Of a stretch of DNA of 64,000 nt, positions 1 to 9,676 are shown piece after piece. Source of the DNA: Parabacteroides goldsteinii DSM 19448 = WAL 12034 (lineage in GTDB: Bacteria > Bacteroidota > Bacteroidia > Bacteroidales > Tannerellaceae); contig NZ_KQ033912.1 in the NCBI RefSeq assembly GCF_000969835.1, positions 186,001 through 250,000 on the forward strand. The letters run 5' to 3'. Made by a program: the position numbers and the translations under genes. The notes under the pieces are model-generated. The model was not told the origin of the DNA. It saw only the letters and a list, made by a program, of their open reading frames with translations, and made no database searches. The stretch's first letter is position 1. Every line of letters starts with the position of its first letter.

Positions 1-229
1 CCTTGATCGGCAAATCTTCCAAAGCCTCTTTCAGTTCGGGATATTTCTGTTCGTTGGCAATAACAACCACTTCGGGCATATATTTTCGTGCCTGGTTAAT
101 CAGTAAATCTACCTGGTTGTTAGCGGTCAGAGCATATACTTCAAACAGGTCGGCATGTTCGCTGACCACCTCCAAAGCCTGTGTCCCGATCGAGCCGGTA
201 GAACCTAATATGGCTAAACTTCTTTTCAT
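1..229 (-). CDS. dxr: 1-deoxy-D-xylulose-5-phosphate reductoisomerase, N-terminal part
   Basis: Only the first 76 codons are in the window; the gene runs off the left edge. The product begins MKRSLAILGSTGSIGTQALE, the NADPH-binding Rossmann start typical of Dxr, which converts 1-deoxy-D-xylulose 5-phosphate to MEP in the non-mevalonate isoprenoid pathway in the cytoplasm. The ATG lies 4 bases beyond the stop of the M23 peptidase gene, so the two are probably co-transcribed. Family assignment is from this N-terminus and the neighbourhood only. Confidence 0.9.
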   Translation of the reverse strand, partial: MKRSLAILGSTGSIGTQALEVVSEHADLFEVYALTANNQVDLLINQARKYMPEVVVIANEQKYPELKEALEDLPIK

Positions 230-233
230 CGAT

Positions 234-1106
234 TTAAAAAGCTATATATTCTTCAGGATTGACCGGAATACCTTTATACCACAACTCGAAATGGAGATGC
301 GGACCGGTAGACAGTTTCCCCGTGTTTCCCACCAAAGCTATCGCTTCGCCGGCAACAACATGGTCGCCAATCTCTTTCAGCAATAATTCATTATGTTTAT
401 AAACGGACAGGAATCCGTTCTTGTGTTGCAACTGGATCACATTTCCGAAATTGGGATCAAAGCCGGTGAATACCACCGTTCCGTCCAGAGTTGCCAGTAC
501 GCTTTCTTTCGGAGCAGCCACCAGGTCTACCCCGAAATGACGGGCATCCGCCTCGTAATGCGAAGAGACCACACCGTTTACCGGCTTATAGAAAAAGATA
601 CCGTCGGTAGGAACCGGATTCGGATTCAGCACCGTCAGGTTATACTTTTCTTCTTCCTCAAAACTCTTTACAAATTTCTCTTCCGATTTGCTGCGGGGAA
701 TCTCATAATTGGCATCCACATGGGCCAGGGAGTCTATCTGACGGATAGAATCTAGTTCGATCGTACCCGACAGGATACCGGCGACATTTTCCAGGTAAAG
801 CGACTGAATGGAGATCATCCGCTCCAGCGAATCGGCACGCAACGCATTGTCCACAATCTCCTTACGTATTTCCACGTCCAGATAACCCGGCAAATAATTT
901 CGTATCGGTGTTTTAATGATAATCAACGCAGTGAAAGCGATCAGCATGAAAGCAAACAAAGCAAGGGTAAGAAATGCCGTCAATTGCGACAAGCGGAAAG
1001 ACCATACTTCTTCGAGCGTCGTTTCATTGAAAAAAGACAGCTTGTACTTAAACCTTATCCGGTGCCAGAATGATTTCTTATTGTTCTTTCGTTGTTTTCG
1101 TGCCAT
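234..1106 (-). CDS. M23 family metallopeptidase, membrane anchored
   Basis: A 290-residue protein with a basic N-terminus, one membrane segment at about residues 40-62 (LTLALFAFMLIAFTALIII), a helical stalk, and a C-terminal LytM/M23 domain. The zinc-site motifs are visible as HFGVDL (about 185) and HLHFEL (about 270). M23 enzymes are lysostaphin-like endopeptidases that cut peptidoglycan cross-bridges, or are inactive scaffolds of division amidases; both motifs are intact here, so activity is plausible. It sits between rimM and dxr in one minus-strand cluster. A TACTTTTG -7 box lies just upstream. Confidence 0.85.
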   Translation of the reverse strand: MARKQRKNNKKSFWHRIRFKYKLSFFNETTLEEVWSFRLSQLTAFLTLALFAFMLIAFTALIIIKTPIRNYLPGYLDVEIRKEIVDNALRADSLERMISIQSLYLENVAGILSGTIELDSIRQIDSLAHVDANYEIPRSKSEEKFVKSFEEEEKYNLTVLNPNPVPTDGIFFYKPVNGVVSSHYEADARHFGVDLVAAPKESVLATLDGTVVFTGFDPNFGNVIQLQHKNGFLSVYKHNELLLKEIGDHVVAGEAIALVGNTGKLSTGPHLHFELWYKGIPVNPEEYIAF

Positions 1107-1123
1107 GTTTTTATGTTAAAACG

Positions 1124-1131
1124 CAAAAGTA
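1124..1131 (-). promoter_or_regulatory. Promoter -7 box (TAnnTTTG) for the M23 gene
   Basis: The minus strand reads TACTTTTG 18 bases before the M23 start codon. It matches the Bacteroidetes primary sigma factor -7 element. It suggests the M23-dxr pair can be transcribed separately from murA-rimM. Confidence 0.5.
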
Positions 1132-1177
1132 ACAAAAACCGTATCTACACGGGCATTGTTTACTCTAATTAACGTTA

Positions 1178-1699
1178 TTATAAATCAAGCAGACCTTCAG
1201 GAACGGATACCCGCAGTGTTTTGTTTTCATGATCCGCAGCCGTTATCAACTCTTCGGCAGCCGGGAGCAGCAGTTCATTGCCGTGATGGTCGATCTGCAA
1301 AAGTACATTGATCGTCGTTTCATCCACGTCGGTGATCTTGCCCAATTCCCCGTGACGCTCGTCGATCACAGTGTATCCGATAAAGCTATCCCATGACATG
1401 TCGCCCACCAAATCTTCCTCATCCGCATCTTCCAGCAGGAAAAAGACTTCACGGTTCGTAAACTCGCGGGCGGCTTTCTCGTCGTCTACATTCTCCAGCT
1501 TCACCAGCATGACGGTATCGGTCTTGTAACGGTATTCCTCTATAAAAAAAGGTACCAGGATGCCATCCATTTCACAGATGATACAAGGGTCTTCGACATC
1601 ATCAAACAGGTCGCAATTGGTCACCAGCGAGATTTCTCCCTTTATCCCGTGAGGCTTGGCAAACTGCCCGATCTTAAAAACTTCTTCTTTTCTTATCAT
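1178..1699 (-). CDS. rimM: Ribosome maturation factor RimM
   Basis: 173 residues with the family N-terminus (FKIGQFAKPHGIKGEISLV) and a C-terminal PRC-barrel half (GELGKITDVDETTINVLLQI). RimM binds S19 and the 16S rRNA 3' domain during 30S assembly, in the cytoplasm. Length is normal for the family. It follows murA by 11 bases on the same strand, so the two are an operon. Confidence 0.93.
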   Translation of the reverse strand: MIRKEEVFKIGQFAKPHGIKGEISLVTNCDLFDDVEDPCIICEMDGILVPFFIEEYRYKTDTVMLVKLENVDDEKAAREFTNREVFFLLEDADEEDLVGDMSWDSFIGYTVIDERHGELGKITDVDETTINVLLQIDHHGNELLLPAAEELITAADHENKTLRVSVPEGLLDL

Positions 1700-1710
1700 A
1701 ACAGGGAATG

Positions 1711-3015
1711 TCAGAGCCGGGTAATACGGGCTCCTATGTTATTCAAACGTTTATCGATATTCTGATATCCACGGTCGATCTGGTCGATGTTATGGATATG
1801 GCTGGTTCCTTCGGCACTCATTGCCGCAATCAGCAGGGCGATACCGGCACGGATATCCGGAGATACCATATTGGAACCACGTAGTTTGAAACGGTTACCC
1901 AAACCGATCACCGTAGCCCGGTGCGGGTCACAAAGGATGATCTGCGCCCCCATGTCGATCAGTTTATCCACAAAGAACAGGCGGCTTTCGAACATCTTCT
2001 GATGGATCAGCACGCTACCGACAGCCTGGGTGGCAACCACTAGGAAGACACTCAGCAAGTCAGGCGTAAGTCCCGGCCAGGGAGCATCGGCTATCGTCAT
2101 GATAGAACCGTCGATAAAGGTATCTATTTCGTAAGAATCGTGTGTAGGAATATGGATATCATCGCCTATCTGTTCGACCGTGATACCCAGGCGGCGGAAC
2201 GACTCGGGGATTATTCCCAGCTTGTCATATCCGGTATTTTTTATGGTAATGTCCGATGCGGTCATGGCTGCCATACCGATAAAACTGCCGACTTCGATCA
2301 TATCCGGCAAAATGGTATGGGTAGTTCCTCCCAGGGACTCGACCCCTTCGATGGTGAGCAGATTAGAACCTACCCCCGATATGCGGGCACCCATCTGGTT
2401 GAGCATGGACGATAATTGCTGCAAATAGGGTTCGCAGGCGGCGTTATAAATGGTAGTTGTCCCCTCGGCCAGCACGGCTGCCATCAGAATATTAGCGGTA
2501 CCGGTCACTGAAGCCTCATCCAGGAGCATATAAGCACCTTTCAAACGTTTAGCTTCGATTTCATACAGTTGGCGTTCGGCATCATAGCTGAAACAAGCAC
2601 CCAACTTCTGGATACCGACAAAGTGCGTATCCAAACGGCGGCGTCCGATCTTGTCGCCTCCCGGTTTCGGTATCAAAGCCTTTCCGAAACGGGCTACCAG
2701 CGGACCGACGATCATCACCGAACCGCGCAAGGACCCGCTTTTACGCAGGAAGTCTTCCGTATTCAGATAATCCAGGTCGATGGCATCTGCCTGAAAGGTA
2801 TAGGTGTCGGCAGCAGGATGTTCCACTTTCACCTGCATGTCACGAAATAGCTGGATAAGATTATTCACGTCCAGGATATCGGGGACATTGTGGATCGTTA
2901 CTTTCTCCGAAGTCAATAATACGGCACAGATCACTTCCAGCGCCTCGTTCTTGGCTCCTTGCGGAGTGATCTCACCGGATAATTTATAACCACCTTCTAT
3001 AACAAACGAACTCAT
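1711..3015 (-). CDS. murA: UDP-N-acetylglucosamine 1-carboxyvinyltransferase
   Basis: 434 residues, the full length of MurA, which transfers enolpyruvate from PEP to UDP-GlcNAc in the first committed step of peptidoglycan synthesis. The N-terminal GGYKLSGEITPQGAKNEAL contains the KN pair that binds substrate; the EPSP-synthase-like repeats run through the protein. The usual catalytic Cys loop is replaced: the region reads RLDTHFVGIQKLGA, with Asp in the position where fosfomycin-resistant MurA enzymes carry Asp, which would predict intrinsic fosfomycin insensitivity (inference). Start codon overlaps the DUF4290 stop by 4 bases (ATGA). Confidence 0.93.
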   Translation of the reverse strand: MSSFVIEGGYKLSGEITPQGAKNEALEVICAVLLTSEKVTIHNVPDILDVNNLIQLFRDMQVKVEHPAADTYTFQADAIDLDYLNTEDFLRKSGSLRGSVMIVGPLVARFGKALIPKPGGDKIGRRRLDTHFVGIQKLGACFSYDAERQLYEIEAKRLKGAYMLLDEASVTGTANILMAAVLAEGTTTIYNAACEPYLQQLSSMLNQMGARISGVGSNLLTIEGVESLGGTTHTILPDMIEVGSFIGMAAMTASDITIKNTGYDKLGIIPESFRRLGITVEQIGDDIHIPTHDSYEIDTFIDGSIMTIADAPWPGLTPDLLSVFLVVATQAVGSVLIHQKMFESRLFFVDKLIDMGAQIILCDPHRATVIGLGNRFKLRGSNMVSPDIRAGIALLIAAMSAEGTSHIHNIDQIDRGYQNIDKRLNNIGARITRL

Positions 3016-3611
3016 CGGCTTTTACGGGGATAATTCTTTTTGTTAGTATTATTCCGGGCCAGGATATCGCGGCTTTCTGCTAATTTATGAACTTCTTCAT
3101 CCAAAACGATCTTACCGCTTGACAGTTCGTCAAGGTCTTTGAATATCTTACGGTCGTCGACCGACTCTTTATTCCAGGTAAGGAAAGATTTCTTCATCTG
3201 GGTAGCCAGCAGTTTGATAAGCTGGTCTTTCTCCACTCCCGCTTCCAGTTCCGTTGCTTTACGGATCATCAGTTCCAATGTCTTTCCGTAATGGCGGTAG
3301 CGGATACGGTTGTTATTGTAAGGGATACGGGGAGGACGGGCATATAAATTTTCCTTCTTCACGATTTCGTAAGGATAGTCGATATCCAGCTTGAAATCTG
3401 CCATGATAGCCAGGTGATCCCACAAAATGTGTTTGAAATCGTTTACATCACGCAGGTGGGGAAACATATTTCCCATGATGTTGATTATCGTATTGGCACA
3501 ACGTTTACGTTCTTCTCTGTCCTCTATTGCAACGCAATAATCAACCATGTTCTGGATATTGCGTCCGTATTCGGGCATAACCAATTTCTTTTCTTCTGTA
3601 TTATATTTCAT
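3012..3611 (-). CDS. DUF4290 domain protein
   Basis: 199 residues, acidic and soluble, with the DUF4290 signature near the start (LVMPEYGRNIQNMVDYC, then EDREERKRCANTIINIMGN). Function is unknown; in Bacteroidetes it is commonly found immediately before murA, as here, with translational coupling. I chose the MKYNTEE start. Two earlier in-frame ATGs at 3617 and 3623 lie only a few bases from the -7 promoter box and would leave almost no leader. Confidence 0.85.
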   Translation of the reverse strand: MKYNTEEKKLVMPEYGRNIQNMVDYCVAIEDREERKRCANTIINIMGNMFPHLRDVNDFKHILWDHLAIMADFKLDIDYPYEIVKKENLYARPPRIPYNNNRIRYRHYGKTLELMIRKATELEAGVEKDQLIKLLATQMKKSFLTWNKESVDDRKIFKDLDELSSGKIVLDEEVHKLAESRDILARNNTNKKNYPRKSR

Positions 3612-3631
3612 TATCATATTCATTTATCCGG

Positions 3632-3639
3632 CAAATGTA
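3632..3639 (-). promoter_or_regulatory. Promoter -7 box for the DUF4290-murA-rimM operon
   Basis: The minus strand reads TACATTTG, an exact TAnnTTTG box, with a TTGTG about 20 bases further upstream in the -33 position. Confidence 0.6.
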
Positions 3640-3665
3640 CTTATTTTAATTGATTTACACAAGAA

Positions 3666-3696
3666 GTCCCTATACCTACAAAAAAGGTATAGGGAC
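3666..3696 (-). terminator. Terminator after the GH2 gene
   Basis: A perfect 11-bp inverted repeat (GTCCCTATACC / GGTATAGGGAC) with a 9-base loop, lying between the end of the glycoside hydrolase gene and the DUF4290 promoter. The trailing T tract is weak. Confidence 0.7.
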
Positions 3697-3741
3697 AACT
3701 ATTTCAACAATGTAAATTTTCTTACTTGGTATAGAATAAAT

Positions 3742-5553
3742 CTACTTTGACAATTGGTTAATCACCGCCTGGTTGGCTTTCTTCACGGCGGCTTCGTTTA
3801 TCTTGATTTCTTTACGGTCGTATGTCATCAGGCCGTTCACTTCGCCTTCCACATCTGTCGTTTGGGTGTAAACGGCTGCGGAGAAACCACGGTCAACCAT
3901 CTCTTTCAGTTCGTTGGCATATTTTACATATTCGGCTGTTACTTCGTCGCTGTTCTTGAACTGGACATATCCCCAGTTGCGTTTATTCCACCACAAATGG
4001 TTTTCCAATGGCAGACCGATTCCGCCGTACTCACCCAGCACAGTTATCCGTTGCGGGTCAAACAGGAACATGCTCGGTCCCGGATAATTATGCAGGTCGA
4101 GAATGTCGCCGCAAGCCCGGTGGTTTCCTCCGCTGGCCGGATTTACCAGGCGGGAAGGATCATAGTTCTTTGTCCATTCAGCCACTTTTTCGGTATCAAA
4201 CTGTCCCCATGCCTCATTGAAAGGAACCCATACAACAACGGACGGATGGGATACACATAAGTCCATAATTTCTTTCCATTCCTGATAGTAGTTTGCAATC
4301 GATGCGGAAGAACGTTCTTTATCCGTTCCGCCATTATAAGTATGAGGTGCCCACTGATTACCCATATCACCGCTCGGCATATCCTGCCAAACCAGGATAC
4401 CCTCCTTATCGCAATGATAGTACCAACGGGCCGGTTCCACTTTCACATGCTTACGGATCATATTGAAACCCCAGTCTTTTGTTTTAACGATATCATACAG
4501 CAAAGCCTCATCCGTCGGAGCCGTATATAATCCGTCCGGCCACCAGCCCTGATCCAGCGGACCATACTGGAAGAGATTTTTATTATTCAACTGCATACGC
4601 ATAATCCCGTTCGCATCCCTTTTGGATGATATTTTACGGAAAGCCGTATATGATTTCACGTCATCCACTACTTTTCCATCTTTCGTCAACGATACTTTCA
4701 TATCATACAGATACGGATTGGAAGTATCCCAAAGAGTCGGGTTCTGCACAGCCAGGCGAAGTTCTTTTCCCTGAACGCCTTTTGCCGAAGCAACAACCTG
4801 CCCTTTATCCAGCAACTTGACTTCGACAACAGCCGTATTGCAAGGCTGCGAAGTACCTACCGTTACATTCATCGTCCCGTTATCAATATTCGGGATCGAC
4901 TTTACCGAAGTAATATGGTTGGTGGCTACCGGCTCCAACCACACAGTCTGCCAGATTCCGGTAACAGGGGTATACCAGATGCCTTCCGGATTAGAGGTCT
5001 GTTTCCCGCGTGGCTGATAGCCTCTATCGCTCGGATCCCACACACGTACAACTAGTTTCTGATTACTTTTTCCAGTCAGATAAGGAGTGATATTAAATGA
5101 AAAAGGAGTAAACCCACCCTGATGAGAGCCTATCAGAATGTCATTGACAAACACATCTGCTTTCCAGTCTACGGCACCGAAATTAAGTACCACATCTTTA
5201 TTCTTCCAGTTCGCAGGAACAGCGAATGAACGCTTATACCACAATTCATTATTTTCTCCTACTTCTTTCTGAACACCGGACAAGGAAGATTCCACCGCAA
5301 AGGGAACCAGGATATTCCCGTCAAACGAGTTCGGTTCCACCTCCCCTTTCGGTTTAATGGCATATTCCCATTCACCGTTCAGATTTACCCAGTCCGTACG
5401 TTCCAGTTGCGGACGGGGATATTCGGGTAATACGTTTTGGGGGTTGATCTGTTCCGCCCATTTTGTTTTGATCTTATCACCTGCCGGCTTCCACTGAGCC
5501 TGCGCACATACAGTAAGTGCCAAAGCACAACATACCAATACTGCTTTCTTCAT
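3742..5553 (-). CDS. Secreted glycoside hydrolase family 2 (beta-galactosidase/glucuronidase-like)
   Basis: About 603 residues from the ATG that begins a signal peptide (MKKAVLVCCALALTVCAQAQ); an earlier in-frame start would bury that peptide. Domain order is the GH2 jelly-roll sugar-binding domain (about 40-200), an immunoglobulin-like domain (about 200-300) and a TIM barrel. The acid/base residue is E447 in PFNEAW and the nucleophile is probably E508 in VLGEYGG. The closing binding domains of large LacZ enzymes are absent. The substrate cannot be read from sequence. It is divergent from a hybrid two-component regulator, the arrangement of polysaccharide-utilisation genes. Confidence 0.88.
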   Translation of the reverse strand: MKKAVLVCCALALTVCAQAQWKPAGDKIKTKWAEQINPQNVLPEYPRPQLERTDWVNLNGEWEYAIKPKGEVEPNSFDGNILVPFAVESSLSGVQKEVGENNELWYKRSFAVPANWKNKDVVLNFGAVDWKADVFVNDILIGSHQGGFTPFSFNITPYLTGKSNQKLVVRVWDPSDRGYQPRGKQTSNPEGIWYTPVTGIWQTVWLEPVATNHITSVKSIPNIDNGTMNVTVGTSQPCNTAVVEVKLLDKGQVVASAKGVQGKELRLAVQNPTLWDTSNPYLYDMKVSLTKDGKVVDDVKSYTAFRKISSKRDANGIMRMQLNNKNLFQYGPLDQGWWPDGLYTAPTDEALLYDIVKTKDWGFNMIRKHVKVEPARWYYHCDKEGILVWQDMPSGDMGNQWAPHTYNGGTDKERSSASIANYYQEWKEIMDLCVSHPSVVVWVPFNEAWGQFDTEKVAEWTKNYDPSRLVNPASGGNHRACGDILDLHNYPGPSMFLFDPQRITVLGEYGGIGLPLENHLWWNKRNWGYVQFKNSDEVTAEYVKYANELKEMVDRGFSAAVYTQTTDVEGEVNGLMTYDRKEIKINEAAVKKANQAVINQLSK

Positions 5554-5695
5554 GTTCTCGGATATTAAAGTTACCATTCGTTATTTTTGAGCAAAGAAAC
5601 TCTTTCTCAAGCATAAAGGCTTTCAATTTTCGGGCATATGCTTTCAAATATCATTCAGAACAACCATAATTGGCTTATTTTTCTTATTTATTTAT

Positions 5696-5703
5696 TAGCT
5701 TTG
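5696..5703 (+). promoter_or_regulatory. Promoter -7 box for the hybrid two-component regulator
   Basis: TAGCTTTG, an exact TAnnTTTG box, 28 bases before the ATG at 5732. Confidence 0.55.
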
Positions 5704-5731
5704 CCTTCGAGAAACACTATTATCAATCGAT

Positions 5732-8700
5732 ATGAAGAAAATACCGCTGCTAGCCGCCTGTTTATTTATATTGTTGCTCTGCCTGCCCGGATATGCCAAC
5801 GATCCGCATTTCAGACATTACAACAATAAGCAGGGATTATCTCATAACACGGTTTATTGCTCCCTACAGGACCAGCGGGGATTCATGTGGTTTGGTACCG
5901 AAGACGGATTGAACCGTTTCGACGGACATACATTTAAAATATACAGGCACAATTCATACAACCCGAACAGCCTGCCCAACGATTGTATCGTCAACCTTTT
6001 TGAAAGTTCCGACGAAAAGATATGGATTTTTACAGCCAGAGGAACTTGTTACTACGATTACAGGACGGATACATTCCATCCGTTCCGGTTATCGTCCGGA
6101 CAAAATGAGTCCGAATCATTTTTTGCCGGTACGGAAGACAAAGACCGGAATCTCTGGTTTATCGACTATAACCGGATTGTCTGCTATAATCCGGCAGACA
6201 GCAGTTCACGAACTTATCCGGCAGAAGAATTTTTCCATCCGGCTATTATTACCCTGACAAATGACGGGAAACCTCTTTTTTCTGACAGGCAATCTCTATA
6301 TACCTACAAGGCTGAGACAGATAACTTTCAGAAGATTCCATTTCTGAATGAAACGCAGATCAGTAACCAGATCGCCCTGCAAGCGGTATGCCAGATTCCC
6401 GACCTGGGCATTCTGGGCGGCACCAACCAGGCCGGGCTTCTGCTTTACAAATATCAGGACCAGCGTGTCGTGACAATAATCCCGGAAATACAGGTCCGTG
6501 CCATCATTCCATACAATACTACCATCTACTGGATTGCTTCGGAATCAGGCATCTACATTTATAACACACAGGACCAAACAATTACGAATCTACGAAAATC
6601 TCTGACAAACGAATACGCCATTGCCGACAACGCCGTTTATTCACTCACCAAAGACCGTGAGGGAGGTATATGGGCCGGCTCTTTTTTCGGAGGGATCAGT
6701 TACCTGCCAAAGGAGTATACCCGATTCAGCTATTTTATCGGAGGCAAAACACATCCCCAGCTACTCGGAAACGCAATCCGCGAAATCACGCCCGACCGCT
6801 ACGGCAACCTATGGCTGGGAACAGAGGATAACGGGGTCAACAGCTACAATCCCCGGACCGGAGAGATCACCAATTATTCATACAATAATCCCAGCCATCC
6901 GCTATCGGCTACCAACATTCACGGGTTACTGGCTGTCGAAAACCAGCTATGGGTCGGGACATTCAACAAAGGGATCGATGTGCTGGACATCCCCTCCGGC
7001 AAGATCATCAAACATTATTCACGGGAAAACAGCCAAACAAACCTCAACAGTAATTTTATCCTCTGCTTCTATAAGACACGCGAAAATGAGTTGCTGGTGG
7101 GTACATCCAACGGCTTAATGATTTACAATAAACAAACGGAAAGTTTCAGTCCCTGGAATAATATTTACGCTCTTATCAGACAGATATACCAGGACAGCCG
7201 GGGCAATATATGGGTGGCAACCTCCAACGGTATTTACCATTACCTCCGCAAAGAAAACAAAGTAGAGCAATACCGGTCCGGCAGTAATAAATCCGAAAGC
7301 ATCGGCAATAACAATACGACCTCCGTATTCGAAGATTCAAAAGGCCGGATTTGGGTTACCACAGTAAGCGGCCTCTCCCTTTTCAACGAAGAGACACAGT
7401 CTTTTAACCGGATCACCACTGACAACGGACTGCCCAGCAATATCGTTTACCGGATAGTTGAAGACGATTCACATAATTTCTGGTTATCTACGGCAAACGG
7501 CCTGGTCAGATTCAATCCGGAGACCTATGCAATGCGGACTTATACGTATACCGACGGGCTGCATGAAACACAATTCAACTACAGCTCTTCCTATCAGGCA
7601 CCCGACGGGACAATCTATATGGGAACCATCAACGGAATGCTGTCATTCAACCCGTCCCAATTCAAAGAAGACACATTTATGCCTCCCATGTATATCACCG
7701 GGATCAATCTCCCGGACAATGAAGAAAACAAATATAACCTTCCTACTTCCTCCATCGAAGACACGAAAGTGTTAAAGTTGCCCTATAATGCCTCCACATT
7801 TACTCTGTCGTATGTAGCTCTCAGCTATACCTCTCCGGATGCCATCCGGTATGCGTACAAGCTGGAAGGGGTAGATAAAGACTGGAACTATATGGACCAG
7901 AATAAAAATGTAACTTTTGCCAATCTTTCCCCGGGTGAATACACATTCAAAGTGAAATCGACCAACAGCAGCGGCTTGTGGCAGGACAACGAACAATCGT
8001 TACAAATCATTATCACGCCTCCCTTCTGGGCTACCGGATGGGCATTTTTTGTCTATATCGTGATTATTTGTATTTGCATAGTCCTCTTCTACAATTATAA
8101 AAAGGCCAAACTGGAGGAAAAACACCGTATAAACCAGGACTTGTTTGAAAGCAAAAAAGAGAAAGAACTATACGATGCAAAAATACAGTTCTTTACCTTT
8201 ATCACCCATGAGATACGCACCCCGCTTACCCTTATCAAGGCCCCTTTGGAAAAGATCATCAAATCGAAAGACGGTAATCCGTCTACCAGGGAGAACCTGC
8301 AAATCATAGAGAAAAACACACAGCAGTTATTGAACCTGAGTAACCTGTTGCTCGATTTCCGGAAAACGGAAAGCCGGGGATTCAGACTGAATTATGTACA
8401 CACGGACATAACGCTCTGGCTCCATACTATTCTGCAACCGTTCCTGCCAGTCATAGAACAGGAGAATAAGACATTCACCTGTGATATTCCCGATGAATCA
8501 TTCTATGCCTTCATCGACCGGGAGGCTTTTTCCAAGATCATAAACAACTTGCTGACCAACGCTATAAAATACTCGGACAAATATATCTCTCTGCAATTAC
8601 AGAGACAGGAAGACAGGAAGGAATTTATCATATCCGTTACCAACGACGGCATGCTGATCCCTGACAGCGAAATAGAAAACGTCTTCACTCCTTTCTACCG

Positions 8701-9676
8701 CCTGAAAGAGACAGAACACCAGCTGGGAAGCGGTATCGGCCTCTCCCTGGCACGTTCGTTAGCCGAATTTCATAAAGGTTCCCTGAACTACACACAGACT
8801 CCGGAAGGAATGAACCGGTTTATCCTGACTCTGCCCAAAGAACAGGAAGACTGCTACCTGCTGACAACCGGAAAGAATACGGAAGACGCCATTACGGAAA
8901 GCAACGACGATCAGAATGATGATAAGCCTATGATCCTGATCGTAGAAGACCAGGAAGATATGCGGCGATTTATCGCCAGAGAACTGGCAGAAACATACCG
9001 CATCCGGGAAGCCGCCAACGGAAAAGAGGCAATCTGTATCCTGAAAGACCATCCGGTAAGCCTGATCCTCAGCGATGTCATGATGCCTGTTATGGATGGT
9101 TTCGAACTATGCAACGTAGTAAAGAATGATGTCAACTACAGCCATATTCCTTTCATCCTGCTGACAGCCCAGCATAATCTGCAATCCCGGTTAAAAGGAC
9201 TGAACAACGGAGCCGATGCTTATATGGAAAAGCCGTTTTCGATAGAGTTGCTTGTTGCCCAGGTCGCAAACCTGCTGAAAAGCCGGGAAGTACTGACCAG
9301 AACATACAAGGAAACACCTTCCACACCGGCAACCAGCCTGGCCGTTTCTACAGTCGATGATCTTTTCCTCCGGAAACTCAACGCATACCTGGAAGAACAT
9401 ATCACCAACGATGCGCTGAACGTTGAAATGCTGGCAACAGAAATGGGCATGAGTACCTCCAGCCTGTACAGGAAAGTAAAAGGTCTGTCAGGTTTATCTC
9501 CGGTCGAATTCATTAAGATCGCACGGCTGAAACAAGCAGTCCTGCTAATGAAAAACGGGGAAAACCGAATCAACGAAATTGCATTCCGGACAGGTTTCTC
9601 CTCTCCGGCCTATTTCTCCACCTGCTTCCAGAAGCAGTACGGAAAAACACCGACGGAGTTTATGAAAGAATGTTAG
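5732..9676 (+). CDS. Hybrid two-component system sensor/regulator (HTCS, AraC output)
   Basis: 1314 residues combining sensor and regulator in one chain. Order: signal peptide (1-22), a periplasmic double propeller of about 24-residue Reg_prop repeats (GYLSTANG- and GNLWLGTEDNG-like) to about 680, a Y_Y_Y domain (about 690-765), a membrane segment (about 768-790), HisKA with H826 in FITHEIRTPL, HATPase, a receiver with D1115 in LILSDVMMPVMDG, and a C-terminal AraC-type HTH (about 1215-1314). Such proteins sense oligosaccharides in the periplasm and activate polysaccharide-utilisation genes. The divergent GH2 gene is the obvious target (inference). Confidence 0.93.
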   Translation: MKKIPLLAACLFILLLCLPGYANDPHFRHYNNKQGLSHNTVYCSLQDQRGFMWFGTEDGLNRFDGHTFKIYRHNSYNPNSLPNDCIVNLFESSDEKIWIFTARGTCYYDYRTDTFHPFRLSSGQNESESFFAGTEDKDRNLWFIDYNRIVCYNPADSSSRTYPAEEFFHPAIITLTNDGKPLFSDRQSLYTYKAETDNFQKIPFLNETQISNQIALQAVCQIPDLGILGGTNQAGLLLYKYQDQRVVTIIPEIQVRAIIPYNTTIYWIASESGIYIYNTQDQTITNLRKSLTNEYAIADNAVYSLTKDREGGIWAGSFFGGISYLPKEYTRFSYFIGGKTHPQLLGNAIREITPDRYGNLWLGTEDNGVNSYNPRTGEITNYSYNNPSHPLSATNIHGLLAVENQLWVGTFNKGIDVLDIPSGKIIKHYSRENSQTNLNSNFILCFYKTRENELLVGTSNGLMIYNKQTESFSPWNNIYALIRQIYQDSRGNIWVATSNGIYHYLRKENKVEQYRSGSNKSESIGNNNTTSVFEDSKGRIWVTTVSGLSLFNEETQSFNRITTDNGLPSNIVYRIVEDDSHNFWLSTANGLVRFNPETYAMRTYTYTDGLHETQFNYSSSYQAPDGTIYMGTINGMLSFNPSQFKEDTFMPPMYITGINLPDNEENKYNLPTSSIEDTKVLKLPYNASTFTLSYVALSYTSPDAIRYAYKLEGVDKDWNYMDQNKNVTFANLSPGEYTFKVKSTNSSGLWQDNEQSLQIIITPPFWATGWAFFVYIVIICICIVLFYNYKKAKLEEKHRINQDLFESKKEKELYDAKIQFFTFITHEIRTPLTLIKAPLEKIIKSKDGNPSTRENLQIIEKNTQQLLNLSNLLLDFRKTESRGFRLNYVHTDITLWLHTILQPFLPVIEQENKTFTCDIPDESFYAFIDREAFSKIINNLLTNAIKYSDKYISLQLQRQEDRKEFIISVTNDGMLIPDSEIENVFTPFYRLKETEHQLGSGIGLSLARSLAEFHKGSLNYTQTPEGMNRFILTLPKEQEDCYLLTTGKNTEDAITESNDDQNDDKPMILIVEDQEDMRRFIARELAETYRIREAANGKEAICILKDHPVSLILSDVMMPVMDGFELCNVVKNDVNYSHIPFILLTAQHNLQSRLKGLNNGADAYMEKPFSIELLVAQVANLLKSREVLTRTYKETPSTPATSLAVSTVDDLFLRKLNAYLEEHITNDALNVEMLATEMGMSTSSLYRKVKGLSGLSPVEFIKIARLKQAVLLMKNGENRINEIAFRTGFSSPAYFSTCFQKQYGKTPTEFMKEC

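Noticed and set aside
4008..4260. Overlapping plus-strand frames within the GH2 gene
   Set aside because: Shadows of a high-confidence gene with clear catalytic motifs.
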